A stretch of 64,000 nucleotides of DNA from Cladorhizidae sp. MBARI D1340-BT2 (GCA_028752905.1 JAQNBH010000010.1:22081070-22145069), one strand, 5' to 3'; numbered from the stretch's first letter, positions 11,041-21,830 are shown. A program made the numbers and translations. Notes: a model not told the origin generated them from the sequence alone.

Positions 11041-12560
11041 TAAATTAAAACCTCGGTGAGAGGGTAGCTGTAAAAATGTGAATAAATTGAAACTAACTAC
11101 CGCTTTGTAGATAACTTCCTAGCCCTACAGTCAGGTAAATGCTGTAATATATACACTTGGCAATTGGTGGCAGCGGTGGGATAGTAGACAAACAAACCTA
11201 GTTGGAAGACCATAAGGACTGGAACAAAGTCTAAGGAGAATTGCAATGAGCTCAGATCTGGGAGCACTGAAACTTCTTGTAGAGAGGAGCAGGCTGAAGG
11301 TGGGATGTCGTGAATCCTACAGATGCTGCACAAGCAGAAACTGGATAAACAAGCTGATATTTAACACTTTTTGGTTACCTTTGAATGAATTTACATCCAG
11401 CAGATGTGACTCTAGGAGGTGTTTAACTTGCACTTATCTGGGGGTGCTGATGTACTTTTATGCCAATCAGATTTTATATAACTCATTGTGTCTGGAAGTG
11501 ACCAACCCTTCATGACCCAGGCTTGTGACAGCACTACCCAGCAGAACAACCATAATTCAGATAGCTAACAGGGCTAAGAATAGTTTTGCCAAGTCAGCAG
11601 TTCAGTCAAGCTAGACCCTCTGACAAGTGGTTGCTATTCTCAACCTGGATGTGAACGAAGTGATTGCAACAGTTGTGAAACAAGACCTCTATGAGCATTA
11701 CCGGGCATGCCACATATAAAAAGAGGTAGACCAACTCAGGAGGAAGTCTGGAGAAACTTGGATAGTTTGTGAGAAGAAATATTTCAACCTGACACTGAAA
11801 TGGATGGCCGAATGGAAGCAGTGACTCAGCTGATGCCAAAACTAGTGGAAGTGGCGAACAGTCTAGAGATGCTGGCCATGGCCTTAGAAGGATCTCAGTT
11901 ATCACATGCTACTGGGGATGGATTTTCTGAACCTAACGGGAACTAACGTATGCAGAGATGTCCAACTTGGTGAATACCTGAGCACAAGCAGAAAAATGAC
12001 ACCAGAAAGAAAGTCACCTGCAGCTAGATGCTGACATCAGTGCTATCCTAACAAGAATGGATCTTGAATGGTCTGACATAGAAGATGCTGGCCAAGATGT
12101 GGAAGATAAAGGCCTCATGTGCACAGAGGGGGAATTTGAAGACAAGGATCATGACAGAGTAGTTGCGCGTTTGAGACAGGCTAGATCAGAATGACCAAAA
12201 GAAAGGAAGGCTTATGCAGTTCAACGACAGCCTAACTACCAGGATAAAGACAAATTCAGACATCAACATGAAAGATGGCCAGAAGGAAGGCAGCAGAGGG
12301 TCAAGATCAGTATCTGCTACAAGACGGACGGCTGTAGATAAGATCAACAAACAGACTTGGGGATGGCTACCAGCAGTTGCTTCTTACAAAACAACAACAC
12401 AGTACAGTACTGTCGCTAGCTCTCAAGTCAGGACACCTTGGATGAGATTGGAAGGTACAATGTGTCATGGATGAACTTGAGGTCTGCCATACCTCATTAA
12501 CAACTGAGGCAGTTACGATCATGCATGTGTCTACAAGCGTTTGACTGAAGAACTGCACTC
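11040..12560 (+). mobile_element. Second LTR-retrotransposon relic (primer site plus gag)
   Basis: TGGCAGCGGTGG at 11168-11179 would pair with a tRNA 3' end (CCACCGCTGCCA) and looks like a primer-binding site directly after an LTR end. Downstream is a short frame 'MSSDLGALKLLVERSRLKVG' at 11246 and then gag-like sequence broken by frameshifts, with a basic, Q-rich stretch at 12190-12350 before a possible eroded zinc knuckle near 12400-12480. No polymerase or second LTR is visible, so the copy is truncated. The open frame 12214-12474 is part of this relic. Confidence 0.5.
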
Positions 12561-12672
12561 CACTCTCACCAGCACCTTCCGTGGTGGCCCAGCTCAGAAG
12601 CAATAGGCGAGCTGCCAACTTTGCATATGTTTCCATTGGGATGGAGGGTGCGGCATGTACACTTTATGAATC

Positions 12673-13035
12673 TCAATACCGCATTCTCTGTCTCTCGCCT
12701 ACTATCACGCATGAAATAGCTGCTACAATTGCGGCCGTGCTCTGCACATACTTATACCAAATATACACAGAGTTGCCAGCAGCAAATATGGAAGCTGGAA
12801 TTTCATTAGAGTGAGTAATATTCAATATCATCAACTTACCATGAGAACTCATATTCAAATAGAGTGTGAGGAGTGGGAAATAATAAACAGAATTGATGGT
12901 GATGTCATAATAACCAGGGCAGGTGGTTCTATTAATGTCATCGTGGTCAGCATATGCATCATGTTGGTAGTTTCCAGCAATATCATCAGTGTTGTTGTAG
13001 GTCATCCTCAGAGACAGGGGTGTGGTCATGTACAT
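12673..13035 (-). CDS. Unrecognised minus-strand open frame, possible exons
   Basis: I do not recognise this. The 120-codon frame has three N-glycosylation sequons (NNT, NRT, NMS) in its first 70 residues and a hydrophobic stretch 'SVYYFPLLTLYL'. Within it the sequence ATGAGTTCTCATG is followed by GTAAGT on the minus strand (about 12835), a strong donor. So the real coding exon may be 12836-13035, with the rest intron or a second short exon ('SIFAAGNSVYIWYKYVQS'). It could be an extracellular N-terminus, or a chance frame. Confidence 0.3.
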   Translation of the reverse strand: MYMTTPLSLRMTYNNTDDIAGNYQHDAYADHDDINRTTCPGYYDITINSVYYFPLLTLYLNMSSHGKLMILNITHSNEIPASIFAAGNSVYIWYKYVQSTAAIVAAISCVIVGERQRMRY

Positions 13036-13119
13036 ATAATATAAGACTCCTGCTGGCCTCAGTATGGAAGATTTATCCCTTTATCATAAAGTTATCCATT
13101 TGCTGCATGATATTTGGTC

Positions 13120-13572
13120 TAGTATTAGGTGCTGGCGGTTTGGTCTTACAAGTGTGTATCATTAAGTCATCAAATATAAACATTAGGTGCATGATATTTG
13201 GTCTATTAGGTGCTGTGTATGTTGTCTTACAAGTGTGTATCATTAAGTCATCAAATATAAACATTAGGTGCATGATATTTGGTCTAGTATTAGGTGCTGG
13301 GTGTGTGGTCTTACAAGTATATATCATTAAGTCATCAAATATATACATTAGGTGCATGGTATTTGGTCTAGTATTAGGTGCTGTGTATGTGGTCTTACAA
13401 GTGTGTATCAGTAAGTCATCAACTATAAACATTAGGAAGTATTAGGTGTTGTGTATGTTGTCTTACAAGTGTGTATCATTAAGTCATCAAATATAAATAT
13501 TAGGTGCATGATATTTGGTCCAGGATTAGGTGCTGGGTGTGTGGTCTTACAAGTGTGTATCATTAAGCCATC
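13120..13572. repeat. Tandem repeat, unit about 84 bases, six copies
   Basis: The phrase ATTAAGTCATC recurs at 13161, 13242, 13325, 13410, 13478 and 13562 (spacings 81, 83, 85, 68, 84), each preceded by GTCTTACAAGTGTGTATC and followed by AAATATAAACATTAGGTGC. Because the unit is near a multiple of three it leaves long open frames on both strands (12954-13445 and 13073-13432), which are artefacts. Confidence 0.9.
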
Positions 13573-13599
13573 GGTGGTGGCTGGTGTGGGGAAGGGGGC

Positions 13600-14010
13600 A
13601 GTTTTGTTGGTGTGTGTGAGGGCAGGTGTTTATGTGTGTGTGTGTGGGCCAGTGTGTGTCTGTGTGTAGGTGTGTGTGTGTATGAACATTTGGGTGTTGT
13701 TCAATGTGTGTATATGTGTGCACATGTGGGCATGGTTCTATGTGAATCAATGTGTGGGTATATGTGCGCACATGTGGGAGTTGCTCTATTTGTATGTGTA
13801 GGTAAGCATGTGCACATGTGGGAGTTACTATGTGTGTGTGCACTTGTGGGAGTTGCTCTGTGTCTTGATTACAACATTTCAAATCTATACCCATCTCTAC
13901 TTCTGGCTCTCCTCATAGTGGCATGAGCAAGTGCCCTCATAGTGGCACAGGCATTACATGCCCTCATAGAGGCATGGTCATTATGTGTTCTCATAGAAGC
14001 ACAGGCCAAT
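13600..14010. repeat. GT-rich minisatellite and short repeats
   Basis: From 13600 to 13865 the sequence is an irregular GTGTGTG tract with a recurring ACATGTGGG(A/C)(G/A)TTG(C/T)TCTATGTG unit. From 13915 to 14010 a different unit, CCTCATAG(T/A)(G/A)GCA(C/T)(A/G)GGC(A/C)TTA, repeats about three times. Open frames here are by-products of the repeat. Confidence 0.75.
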
Positions 14011-14240
14011 TCATCTTATTATAGAGTGAAGGAGATGGTCACTGTCACAAACTGTGCCATCTTTTCTTGCCAGTTAGGTGTGAGCATGCATTAGATGCAG
14101 GTATTTCAATTAGACAGCCTCTTGGTGTTGCAGAGCATGAGATTCTTCTTTCTAGTCAGTGTCCACTACTTCTGAGTCCATTCTCTTACTCATGAGTTTC
14201 TCCTGGATGACTAGATACAAGTGACTTTGGAATTGGAGGC

Positions 14241-14378
14241 AAATATTTGGTGGTGTCTTAGCCGCTACAGTGAAGTGGTGCCTGTAGCAGCTAAGACACC
14301 ACCAAATATTTTGGAGGGGTTGTTGACATTTATATATTACACCACTTCACTGCAGCGGCTAAGAATCTACCAAAGATT
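14241..14378. repeat. Palindromic element with three arms
   Basis: 14241-14270 is the near-perfect inverse of 14282-14311, a 30-base stem with an 11-base loop. A third arm at 14340-14378 (CACCACTTCACTG(C)AGCGGCTAAGA...) is the inverse of 14241-14280 with about five mismatches. This is the structure of a small foldback element. No coding frame is present. Confidence 0.75.
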
Positions 14379-14383
14379 TGGGG

Positions 14384-15070
14384 ACTCAATTTTGACATAA
14401 TATATATTGCAAAAAATGTATTAACAGCTGAATAATGTACACAGCGAAATCCTAGTTTTATACTTTCCAAAATACTGGTCATGTCTCTGTACAAATACAT
14501 CTAGCACAAACATTCTGAACATCTGCTTGGATAGGGGACTCTAAAATAAGTTGGGACTCCAATTTGCTGTGCAGTTGCTCTGACCAGCCATCACTCTACA
14601 CCTTTAGTTATGTCATGCTATTTTCTGGTTGTATTAGCTCATGAACGACCAGCTAGTGATGAGTAGTGTGGGTTTGGGGCGGGGCCTGCAGATTTGCAGT
14701 ATCAGTAAATCCTTAAATTATTCAACTTCGTCATAATTGGTTGTTGCCTTCAAACTAGCCAACCTCACTCTAGTATAATTGATGAAGTCAGAATTAGCTA
14801 ACCTACACAAGTACTGATATACAGATCATGTGTACATGTATTATGCAATAACCAACATTTATCACTGGGATACGGGGCAAGGAGGGTCTGTTCTTGCTCT
14901 AATATATACCTACTTCTCATTTCATCTCCACCATAGCCAGCTATGCAACCATCAATTCGTAGTATGCAGTGTACCACACAGTGCTAGTCGACCTGTCGTC
15001 ACCACTTATACAGTGTACATAGTTTGTAGCCAACCACACAGTGCTAGTTCACCCATTTCTCACCACTTAG
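14384..15070. other. Noncoding stretch with a two-copy repeat
   Basis: No gene is supportable. At 14972-15070 a unit of about 60 bases beginning ACCACACAGTGCTAGT is present twice, and the hAT element that follows is inserted at its end. Confidence 0.5.
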
Positions 15071-16736
15071 CAGGCCCGGAGGAGCCTATAATTATGGCAG
15101 GTAGGGCTTCGGCCCTACCAATATTTGGCTCTTTACTTCAATTAATATTTTGCTGATCTTGAGTTTGAATTTTTAGAGTATCCAGTGCATGCATAAAAAA
15201 CTCTCAGAATGTCGCGTATTACTACACTCCCAAAGTTTGTGAAGCATGCAAGCTAATTAACAGCCAGCCTTGTTAAATTAATGTGCCAGCTGGCTTGCAA
15301 TCACTAGGATACCAGCTGTCATTAGCTAGTTCTAGAATATTCTGGTCATGTGCTGTACCATGTGCTCTTGTTACAATGGCTGCTCTTTCAATTTTCACTG
15401 AGGTCCCAGAACTTCCTACTGCTCCTCACTAGCCCGCTAATTTAAAATTCCCCAAGCGATCTTTTGGGGTGAAGAGTGTTGTTTGTCGGTCATTTCATTC
15501 CACTTGGCTCAAGCAATAGCCATTTCTACACTATGATGAGTTAAAAGATGTCATTTACTGCCACACTTGTGTGACAGGCTTCAAACATGGCTCTTCTAAA
15601 GCTGCATCAGCCTTAGTATCTCTCAATAGTTTTGGTGTGTGTGTGTATCATTTAGCAAATCACTAAATTTGACATCCACAGGATTTAGTAATTGGAAAAA
15701 TGCAACCAGTTTTTTCAACTAAGTGACTGTCATCGAGAAGCAGTTGATGTAGTCATCAGAATTCCAGCTACGACAAAGGATGTTGGGGAGCAACTTGTAC
15801 AACAACATGCCAAAGAAAGAGAGTACAATCGCAAAATGGTCTAGCATTTGATATTAAATTTTGGCTAGACAAGGGTTAGCTCTGAGAGGTGATGGGGATG
15901 AAGGAGATGGAAATTTTCTTCAACTGCTGAAGATGAATGGTGAAGATGATACTGAATGGTTGCCTTGCAAATATACTTCACATCAAATTGAGAATGACAT
16001 TCTTGGTGTTATGGCTAATAATATTCTCAGAAACATTGCAGCTTTACTTCAACAGTCCCCTTTCCTCACTGTTATGATCGATGAGGCAACAGACATTTCC
16101 AATAATGAGCAGGCAACCATTCTTTTCCATCACGTTAATGAATAGTTCGAGGTTTTTGAAGAATGACGTTGAACCACTGACAAGTATTATTAAGGATTCC
16201 ATGGTTAGGCCTTATGCAACCTTCGGGGCCAGTGCTATGATGGAGCTAGCACCATAAGGGGAGCAAAATCTGGTGTCGCAAAAAGGATCCTTAGTTCTCC
16301 TCTAAGTTCTCAACTTCTTACCTTTGCTATTGATTTTGAACGTACTGCTGAAGGAAATGGGGCTGATGTTACGATATTTGATATCAGGGACTACTTTCAA
16401 TCCCTCAGAGCAGGCCAAAGAGAACTACTCAGCCAAGAATGCTGCATCGTGCAACTCCTGTTGGTAATGCCAGCAACAAATGCTACTTCAGAACATTCTT
16501 TTAGTGCATTACGAAGAGTGAAAAATTACCTTCGTAGCTCCATGACACAGAAAAGATTAAATAATCTAATGGTATATACTGCATGTACACAAGGAACATG
16601 ATAACAGGAGAAAGATGTTTGGGAAATTTTAATAAGTTTTGTTTTTCATTCATGTATATGCAGACTTTATTCTTTACCCCAAGACATGGTTCCCTTGGCT
16701 TCCTTGGCCCTACCAATAATTGTTAGCTTCCTCCAT
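15071..16736 (+). mobile_element. hAT DNA transposon A (ZMYM1-like), degenerate
   Basis: The left end CAGGCCCGGAGGAGCCTATA at 15071 and the inverse of the right end (about 16690-16736) share GGAGGA-GC-TA-AATTAT and GTAGGGC, forming inverted repeats of about 45 bases. The interior encodes a broken hAT transposase. I could not find a convincing 8-base target duplication, and the ends sit among local repeats, so boundaries are approximate. Confidence 0.7.
15380..16610 (+). pseudogene. hAT transposase A (TTF finger, DUF4371, dimerisation)
   Basis: Blocks in order: a TTF-type zinc-finger part at about 15450-15620 (PKRSFGVKSVVCRSF, then CHTC), a DUF4371 part at 15861-16145 starting 'ARQGLALRGDGDEGDGNF' and including 'FLTVMIDEATDISNNEQA' with the catalytic aspartate, a short 'GQCYDGASTIRGAKSGVA' piece near 16240, and the C-terminal hAT dimerisation block 'LVMPATNATSEHSFSALRRV' near 16465. 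Stops, frameshifts and a deletion between the last two blocks remove most of the RNase H-like core. It resembles human ZMYM1-type proteins in domain order. Confidence 0.8.
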
Positions 16737-16829
16737 GACACAGTAGTATGCAGAGACTCCTCCCTTATTGACACCCATAACTACCACTCGCTTTAGTAGT
16801 AGGACTTATAGTACGCAGTGGCACCTAGT

Positions 16830-17290
16830 GTTCATCAGTAGGTGTGTCTGTGTATTGGATTAGCCAGTACCTATTAGCAGGAGTGTCTGCCTATTGGATG
16901 AGCTAGGGTCCATCAGCCGGTGTGGATGTGTATTAGATGAGCTGTCTCCATCAGCATATTGGATGAAGTGGTGTCTATCAGCAGTTATGTCTGTGTACAG
17001 GATGAAGTACTGTCCATCAACATGTGTGTCTGTGTATTGGATAAAGTAATGTTCTTCAGCAAGTGTGCATGTGTATTGGAAGAAGTGGTCTCCACCAGCT
17101 GGGTCTAATTGTTCCTCATGAAGACTAGAGCATCTAGTCGAAAAGTCGAGTGAATAAAATTTGAAGTTCATTATTGAAATGTGTGTCTGTCTATTGGATG
17201 AAATAGTGTTCATCAGTAGGTGTGTCTGTGTATTGGATGAAGTGTTGTATCAGCAGGTATGTTTGTGTATTGGATGAAGTGGTGTATTAA
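16830..17290. repeat. Tandem repeat, unit about 37-41 bases
   Basis: The unit GTGTGTCTGTGTATTGGATGAAGT(A/G)(T/G)TGT(T/C)CATCAGCAG recurs roughly ten times with drift. A fragment of the palindromic MITE family (17111-17186) interrupts it. The minus-strand open frame over 16860-17213 is an artefact of the repeat. Confidence 0.85.
17111..17186 (+). repeat. Palindromic MITE fragment
   Basis: It contains GACTAGA-GCA-TCTAGTC-GAAA (a perfect 7-base hairpin followed by GAAA), then GTCGAGTGAATAAAATTTGAAG and TTCATTATTGA. The same right half occurs at 51095-51150 and 59555-59615 and inverted at 55020-55113. Confidence 0.75.
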
Positions 17291-17660
17291 CAGTTGTGTG
17301 CATGTAGCAGACACTCAAACCCTTAAAGTTGTGTGCATGTAAACTTCAAACCCTTAATTGTTGTGTGCATGTAGTAGACACTTCAAACCCTTAACAGTTG
17401 ATGTGCATGTAGTAGACACTTCAAACCATTACATGTGTGCATGTAGCAGACACATCAAACCCTTAAACAGTTGCGTGCAAGTAGCAGAGACTTCAAACAC
17501 TTAACAGTTGTGTGCATGTAGCAGCCACTTCAAACCTTTAACAGTTGCGTGCATGTAGCAGAGACATCAAAGTGTGCATGTAGCAGACATATCAAACCAT
17601 TAACAGTTGTGTTCATGTAGCAGACATTCAAACCCTTAATAGCTGTGTGCATGTATACTT
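17290..17660. repeat. Tandem repeat, unit about 37-39 bases
   Basis: The unit GTTGTGTGCATGTAGCAGACACTTCAAACCCTTAACA repeats about nine or ten times with small indels. It abuts the previous array and is followed by a third, different array. Confidence 0.9.
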
Positions 17661-17731
17661 CAATACATGCATACCACCCTTAGATATGTGGTGTGTATTA
17701 CTTAGACAAGTTAAAGGTTACTTATATGTGG

Positions 17732-19054
17732 CAGAGGCGGAGGAAGCTATTGAAAGTAGGGGGGGCACAGTATTAAATCATCCCTCCCCTCCTCCTCAGG
17801 AGCGTAGCCAGGATTTTCTGAGGGAGGTCAAAAGGGATAAAATTTCTATGGGGGGAGTGTGTGTGTGTGCAGTTGGAGAGCAGACATGCTACAAATTATG
17901 TAATAACCAATAATCAAGTTTAGTAATAAAATGGTAAAGGTCAATACAAAATTAGCAACACTGTTATTCAAAGATTCAATATAGTCTGTATTATTATTGT
18001 ATATATTACACAAATGTTCCAAAAAAATTCGTCCGCTTTGTGTTAGCAGACGTAAACAAACCAGCAATTTCTGTTAGATCCAGGACATCTGTTCCTCTTT
18101 GTGTGCATCAACAATAAAATGTTACACTCTTCGGTCATGGTGGATCTGCCTCCTTATGTCCACAAATAGCCAGGCCTTGTCGCAGCAAGAATTGTAGACT
18201 AGATAGCTGTTTTATCTATTCTCTGATTGTGTCTTCACAGCTTGCGATTCCAGTTGATCGATCACACTATGAGCCTGAAAACATTTGAGTTTAAGTACAA
18301 CCTCTTTATGGCACTCACTAACTTGATGACGCTCGAATCTTTCCTGTGCTTTCTTCCAGTTGCTGAATCCATCAATTATAAATGCATCTTCATACTTTTT
18401 AGTCATAGTCAGTAGGCCTTTGTTGTTGCCTTGAAGACAATACAGGCAGAACACTTTTCTTTTCGTTGCACAAAAATTAATCCATTTGAAGTCTTTGTAC
18501 CATCTGGGATTTAAAAACTGGAACTTCTGTCCAACTTTCTGTCTAGTAGAAGCTATTGTTGCCTTATCACAAGGTTGATATGGAGTTGCCTCTTCCACCA
18601 CACTACAATACACACTTGTGCAGGGTAAGCCTTTCCTGACCCTATTTAAAGACAAAAAAGGTTTACAGTGATACTCAGCTAGCTGTAGTTTAGCCATCGA
18701 TTTCAAGTGTATTAAATAGTTGCAGACAAATAAAACTTACTCAGTTGACTGAGATGATGTCTCGATGTCAGCTTCATCAGCATCTGCTTTATCAGCATCT
18801 GCCTCACTAAGGTCACTGCCAAAATCTAAAGATGGATGTCTTTTTTCTGGGACGAAGTAACTCGTTGCGGCTTCATCAGAACTCAAGCTCTCAACGCAAA
18901 GAAAATCAATCCCTAGTCTCTTCCCTCCTTTCTCATCGCGTATCACGTGCGCGCAATGGACAAATTTTGTGGGGGCAGTGCCCCCCCATACAGAATATTG
19001 TGGGGGAACGTGCCTCCAGTGCCCCCCCCCCCCCCCCCGGTTCCGCCGCCTCTG
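17732..19054 (-). mobile_element. hAT DNA transposon B with 8-bp target duplication
   Basis: The ends are CAGAGGCGGAGGAA at 17732 and the inverse of CCGCCGCCTCTG at 19054, the classic CAGxGGCGG hAT terminus. ATATGTGG is present immediately outside both ends (17724-17731 and 19055-19062), a perfect 8-base duplication. At 1323 bases it holds only the N-terminal part of a transposase, so it needs help from another element to move. The perfect duplication suggests a fairly recent insertion. Confidence 0.92.
18212..18990 (-). CDS. TTF-type zinc-finger protein of hAT B (no transposase core)
   Basis: Two minus-strand exons. The upstream one ends in an acidic, Ser/Asp-rich stretch (DADKADADEADIETSSQ) at a GTAAGT donor (18736-18741). 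The downstream one (to a stop at 18212) encodes a TTF zinc finger: 'RWYKDFKWINFCATKRKVF' then C-L-Y-C, 'IDGFSNWKKAQERFERHQ' and S-E-C-H. This finger binds element ends in hAT transposases. The frame stops shortly after, before DUF4371 and the catalytic core, so the element encodes a truncated protein. The start is not clear; the terminal region itself is part of the open frame. Confidence 0.65.
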
Positions 19055-19254
19055 ATATGTGGTGTGTGTATATAGACAATCCAAAGGTTACTTAGATATC
19101 TGGTCTGTGTATATCCAGCTAAAGGTTCCTTACATATGTGCTGTGTATATAGCTCAACAATTACTTAGATATGCGTTGTGTATATACAGGCAAGCTGAAG
19201 ATTATTATATAGTTGATGTGTATATATATATATATAGACAAGTTAATGCTTAAA

Positions 19255-19480
19255 GGTTTGAATAGTCTTGTCCTAGACCTCCAGCAGAAGAGATTGGCAT
19301 ATAACATATATCGTAGTAGACACAATATTCCACTAGATACATCCATATCTAAATGTTTCCAGAAGACTAGAAGTAGATAAGTTTATATAGTGAAAGCTAT
19401 ATCTAGCTTCCGACAGTTGTAGATCATCCAATAATTATAATAGCAAGCATCTGCTTCCAACTTTTCTCAGTGAAAGTTGG
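19255..19480. other. Noncoding stretch after the array
   Basis: No coding signal. At 19385-19460 there is one diverged copy of the AGCTATA(G/T)CTAGCTTCC-ACA-TTGTAGATCATC unit that forms the tandem array at 20325-20555. Confidence 0.5.
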
Positions 19481-19489
19481 AGAGATGCC

Positions 19490-19745
19490 TTATGCACGGC
19501 AGCACAAAGTTACCTTTGGAAACATCTCCTCATGTGAGGGACCTACCTTAATTAGAGCTAGCACATTGAGAGAGCTAATTATGCAGCATGAAATATTTAA
19601 CCCACAGAGTTGCTGGAGGTTTCCTAAACAAAATACACTAACCAGACCTGTGATATTCTCGTGTAAAGTTGGTCTCCATGCTAGCTACCAGTACACAGCT
19701 CCTTTATCACCTCGTATGTACACAGTTCAGAGTTATATTAATTTT
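19490..19745. repeat. Dispersed repeat D, copy 1
   Basis: This shares long blocks with 44100-44325: TTAGAGCTAGCACATTGAGA, GCATGAAATATT(T/G)AAC, GACCTGTGATATTCT(C/T)GTG and GG(T/C)CTCCATGCTAGCTACCA followed by (A/G)TACA(C/G)AGCT(C/T)CTTTA. The last block is the unit of the minisatellite at 44290-45400. The open frame over it has no protein meaning. Confidence 0.8.
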
Positions 19746-20194
19746 TTCCAATGACATCACCATGGTTACGAGTATAGTTTTGTGAATTTCACTCTGACGA
19801 TCCCCTTTCAAGGAACCGTGCGGGTCGCCAGGGGCGATTGCACCTTCCAGAAGGACCTCTCCCTTCTCTTAGGATCGACTAACCCACATCCAACTGCTGT
19901 TCACATGGAACCCTTCTCCACTTCAGTCTTCAAAGTTCTCGTTTGAATATTTGCTAATATCACCAAGATCTGCAACAGGGGCAGCTTCACCAAGTGTTTG
20001 TTAGAAGATATTTTCCTAATGCCAATTTTTTGGACTATTGAGAAAGTCATCCTCCTCTAACAGGAGATGAGCGGGAGATTTCTACTCACTCAGAGCAATG
20101 CTGGAGCTTGGCCAGAGAAATATTGGTGACTCCATGCACACCAATTCATAAAATTCTGCAAGGTGTTTGGGCAAGGTTTGCATCTTAGTTGCTG

Positions 20195-20555
20195 CATATG
20201 TTGACTGTGAAGAGATGACAATGAAGTTACATTATGTAACACATCGTTGACCACTGTGTAGAGATGACAATGAAGTCATGTCATTGACAACTCTGTAGGG
20301 GACAATGAAGTCACTAGAGGTATATACTAGCTAATTAGTTTTAAGTTTATACAGTCAAAGCTATAGCTAGCTTAACAATTGTAGATCTTATAAGTTAATT
20401 CACATATACAATTGTAGATCATCTAATAATTATAAGTTAATTCACATAATAATAATGAAGCTATAGCTAGTTTCCAACAATTGTAGATCATCTAATAATT
20501 AAAAGTTGATTCACATAATTATAGTGAAATCTATAGCTAGCTTCCAACAGTTGGT
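20195..20555. repeat. Two adjoining tandem repeats
   Basis: At 20205-20320 a unit of about 55 bases (GACAATGAAGT(C/T)A...TGAC(C/A)ACT(G)TGTAG) occurs three times. At 20325-20555 a unit of about 70 bases (GCTATAGCTAG(C/T)TTCCAACAATTGTAGATCATCTAATAATTA) occurs three to four times. They are unrelated to each other. Confidence 0.75.
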
Positions 20556-20964
20556 GCATGTTCCACGCTGCATCATCAAGTTAGCTAGTTATTGTCTGGG
20601 TGTAGATCTACTCTAGCTACCATTGAAGGTTAGTTCTGCTGAGGTGGTTGGAAGTTGCTCTCTACTGCTATATAGTCCGTGGTGGGTCCTTTCTCGAATA
20701 CGACGTATATTCCTCTGGTCATTTGTCTTCTTTTGTCTTCCTGTGGTGAGTTTATACCTAGGTAACAATGACGACGCGGTAGAATGCTACTTTTGAGCAT
20801 GCTTTGCCACAGCGATGCAGCAGAAAAACATATAACTTAGTGGACCATTGTCATGTATTCGCACAGGTGTAATTTTCACCTGCAGACCATTGTCATGATA
20901 ATTATCGTGACAGCTGTTTTATTTTGACCTCAACTTGTTTTACTGCAGTTCTTCGTGGTTGTTA

Positions 20965-21830
20965 TCTATGAATGGCTTGTGTTTATGATACTCAGACAGT
21001 ACTAGATATGTTATCTGATAATAGCATTGATAGCTGATAGTATATACTGTGACTCAAATAGTTGTAGCGATATAGATATAAATAGTAATTTTGAAGGGAG
21101 TGATGATGAGAGTGCAAGTATGGATGTTGGAGCAAGGGGAAATAAGCTACAGTGAAAGAGGACTGAGCCAGCAGATGTCAATGGGAGGTAGTGGTAAGAG
21201 GGGAAGAGCTGCAAGTAGAGGACAGCTGAGTAGAGGAAGATCAGTTGGAAGTGGAACCAGATGCTACCCAATATATCTGGACTCCTACTGGGGAAGGTAT
21301 GATATTCCTGCAATAACAATAACAACAACTATTATTAGTTACTACATAGACAAATGTTTTTATATCAAGAAAACTTCTACAAACAAGTATAAACCATTAT
21401 TATTTCTTTTCAAATTCTAAATGACATTGCTCCACAGAGCAGCCCATACACCCTTCAGCCTGGACCAGGACTTAATGTGCCTCTGTCCGGTCATAGTGCA
21501 GAAGATTGTTTTTCGCTAATCTTTGGGCCCACTATGCTAAAGTTTATCATTGACAGGACCAATGCATATGCTGAGCACTGGCTGCCGAAATGGGCCCAAC
21601 CTGGCTGAGGAGTACACCAACTGGATGAATCGCAACAGGGACCATTACCCTGTGAGAGGAAGTCAGAGGCATGACTGTGTTGTCTTCAGTAGAAGGCAGG
21701 ATGGCACCAGACACCTCACTCCCTATAGCTGTGGTGCCTGCCCCAAGACACCCACTCCGTGCCCAGCTGTCTGCTTCCAGACCTACCACACACAGAGGAT
21801 ATATCAAACTGAAGAGACTGAGTCTATATA
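20965..21830 (+). pseudogene. Internally deleted piggyBac transposase
   Basis: Three parts are visible. An acidic Ser/Asp-rich N-terminus near 21050-21150 (DSNSCSDIDINSNFEGSDDE). The start of the transposase domain at about 21440-21590 (PLSGHSAEDCFSLIFGPTML followed by FIIDRTNAYAEHW). The C-terminal cysteine-rich domain at 21640-21825: 'QRHDCVVFSRRQ', then C-G-A-C and C-P-A-V-C-F-Q-T-Y-H. PiggyBac proteins end with this cross-braced zinc domain. The D,D,D catalytic core between parts two and three is missing and a frame change marks the junction near 21585. A gap at 21300-21438 with GT and AG ends may be an intron. Confidence 0.7.

Larger units (their letters stand above)
17660..19240. repeat. 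Tandem repeat, unit about 45-50 bases, split by a hAT element
   Basis: The unit TTAGATATGTGGTGTGTATATAGACAAG(C/T)TAAAGGTTAC occurs before 17732 (about one and a half copies) and after 19054 (about four copies). The hAT element B sits inside one unit, so the array predates it. Confidence 0.8.

Noticed and set aside
12954..13445. 163-codon + frame and 119-codon minus frame with internal repeats, resembling a repeat protein
   Set aside because: The ~84-base tandem unit keeps all frames open; copies with 68- and 81-base spacing and a frame on each strand argue against coding.
16860..17213. 117-codon minus-strand frame with histidine-rich repeats
   Set aside because: It is the translation of a ~40-base minisatellite interrupted by a MITE fragment.
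13120..20555. Regularly spaced repeats considered as a CRISPR array
   Set aside because: The context is eukaryotic, units are contiguous and diverged, and there are no unique spacers of constant length.
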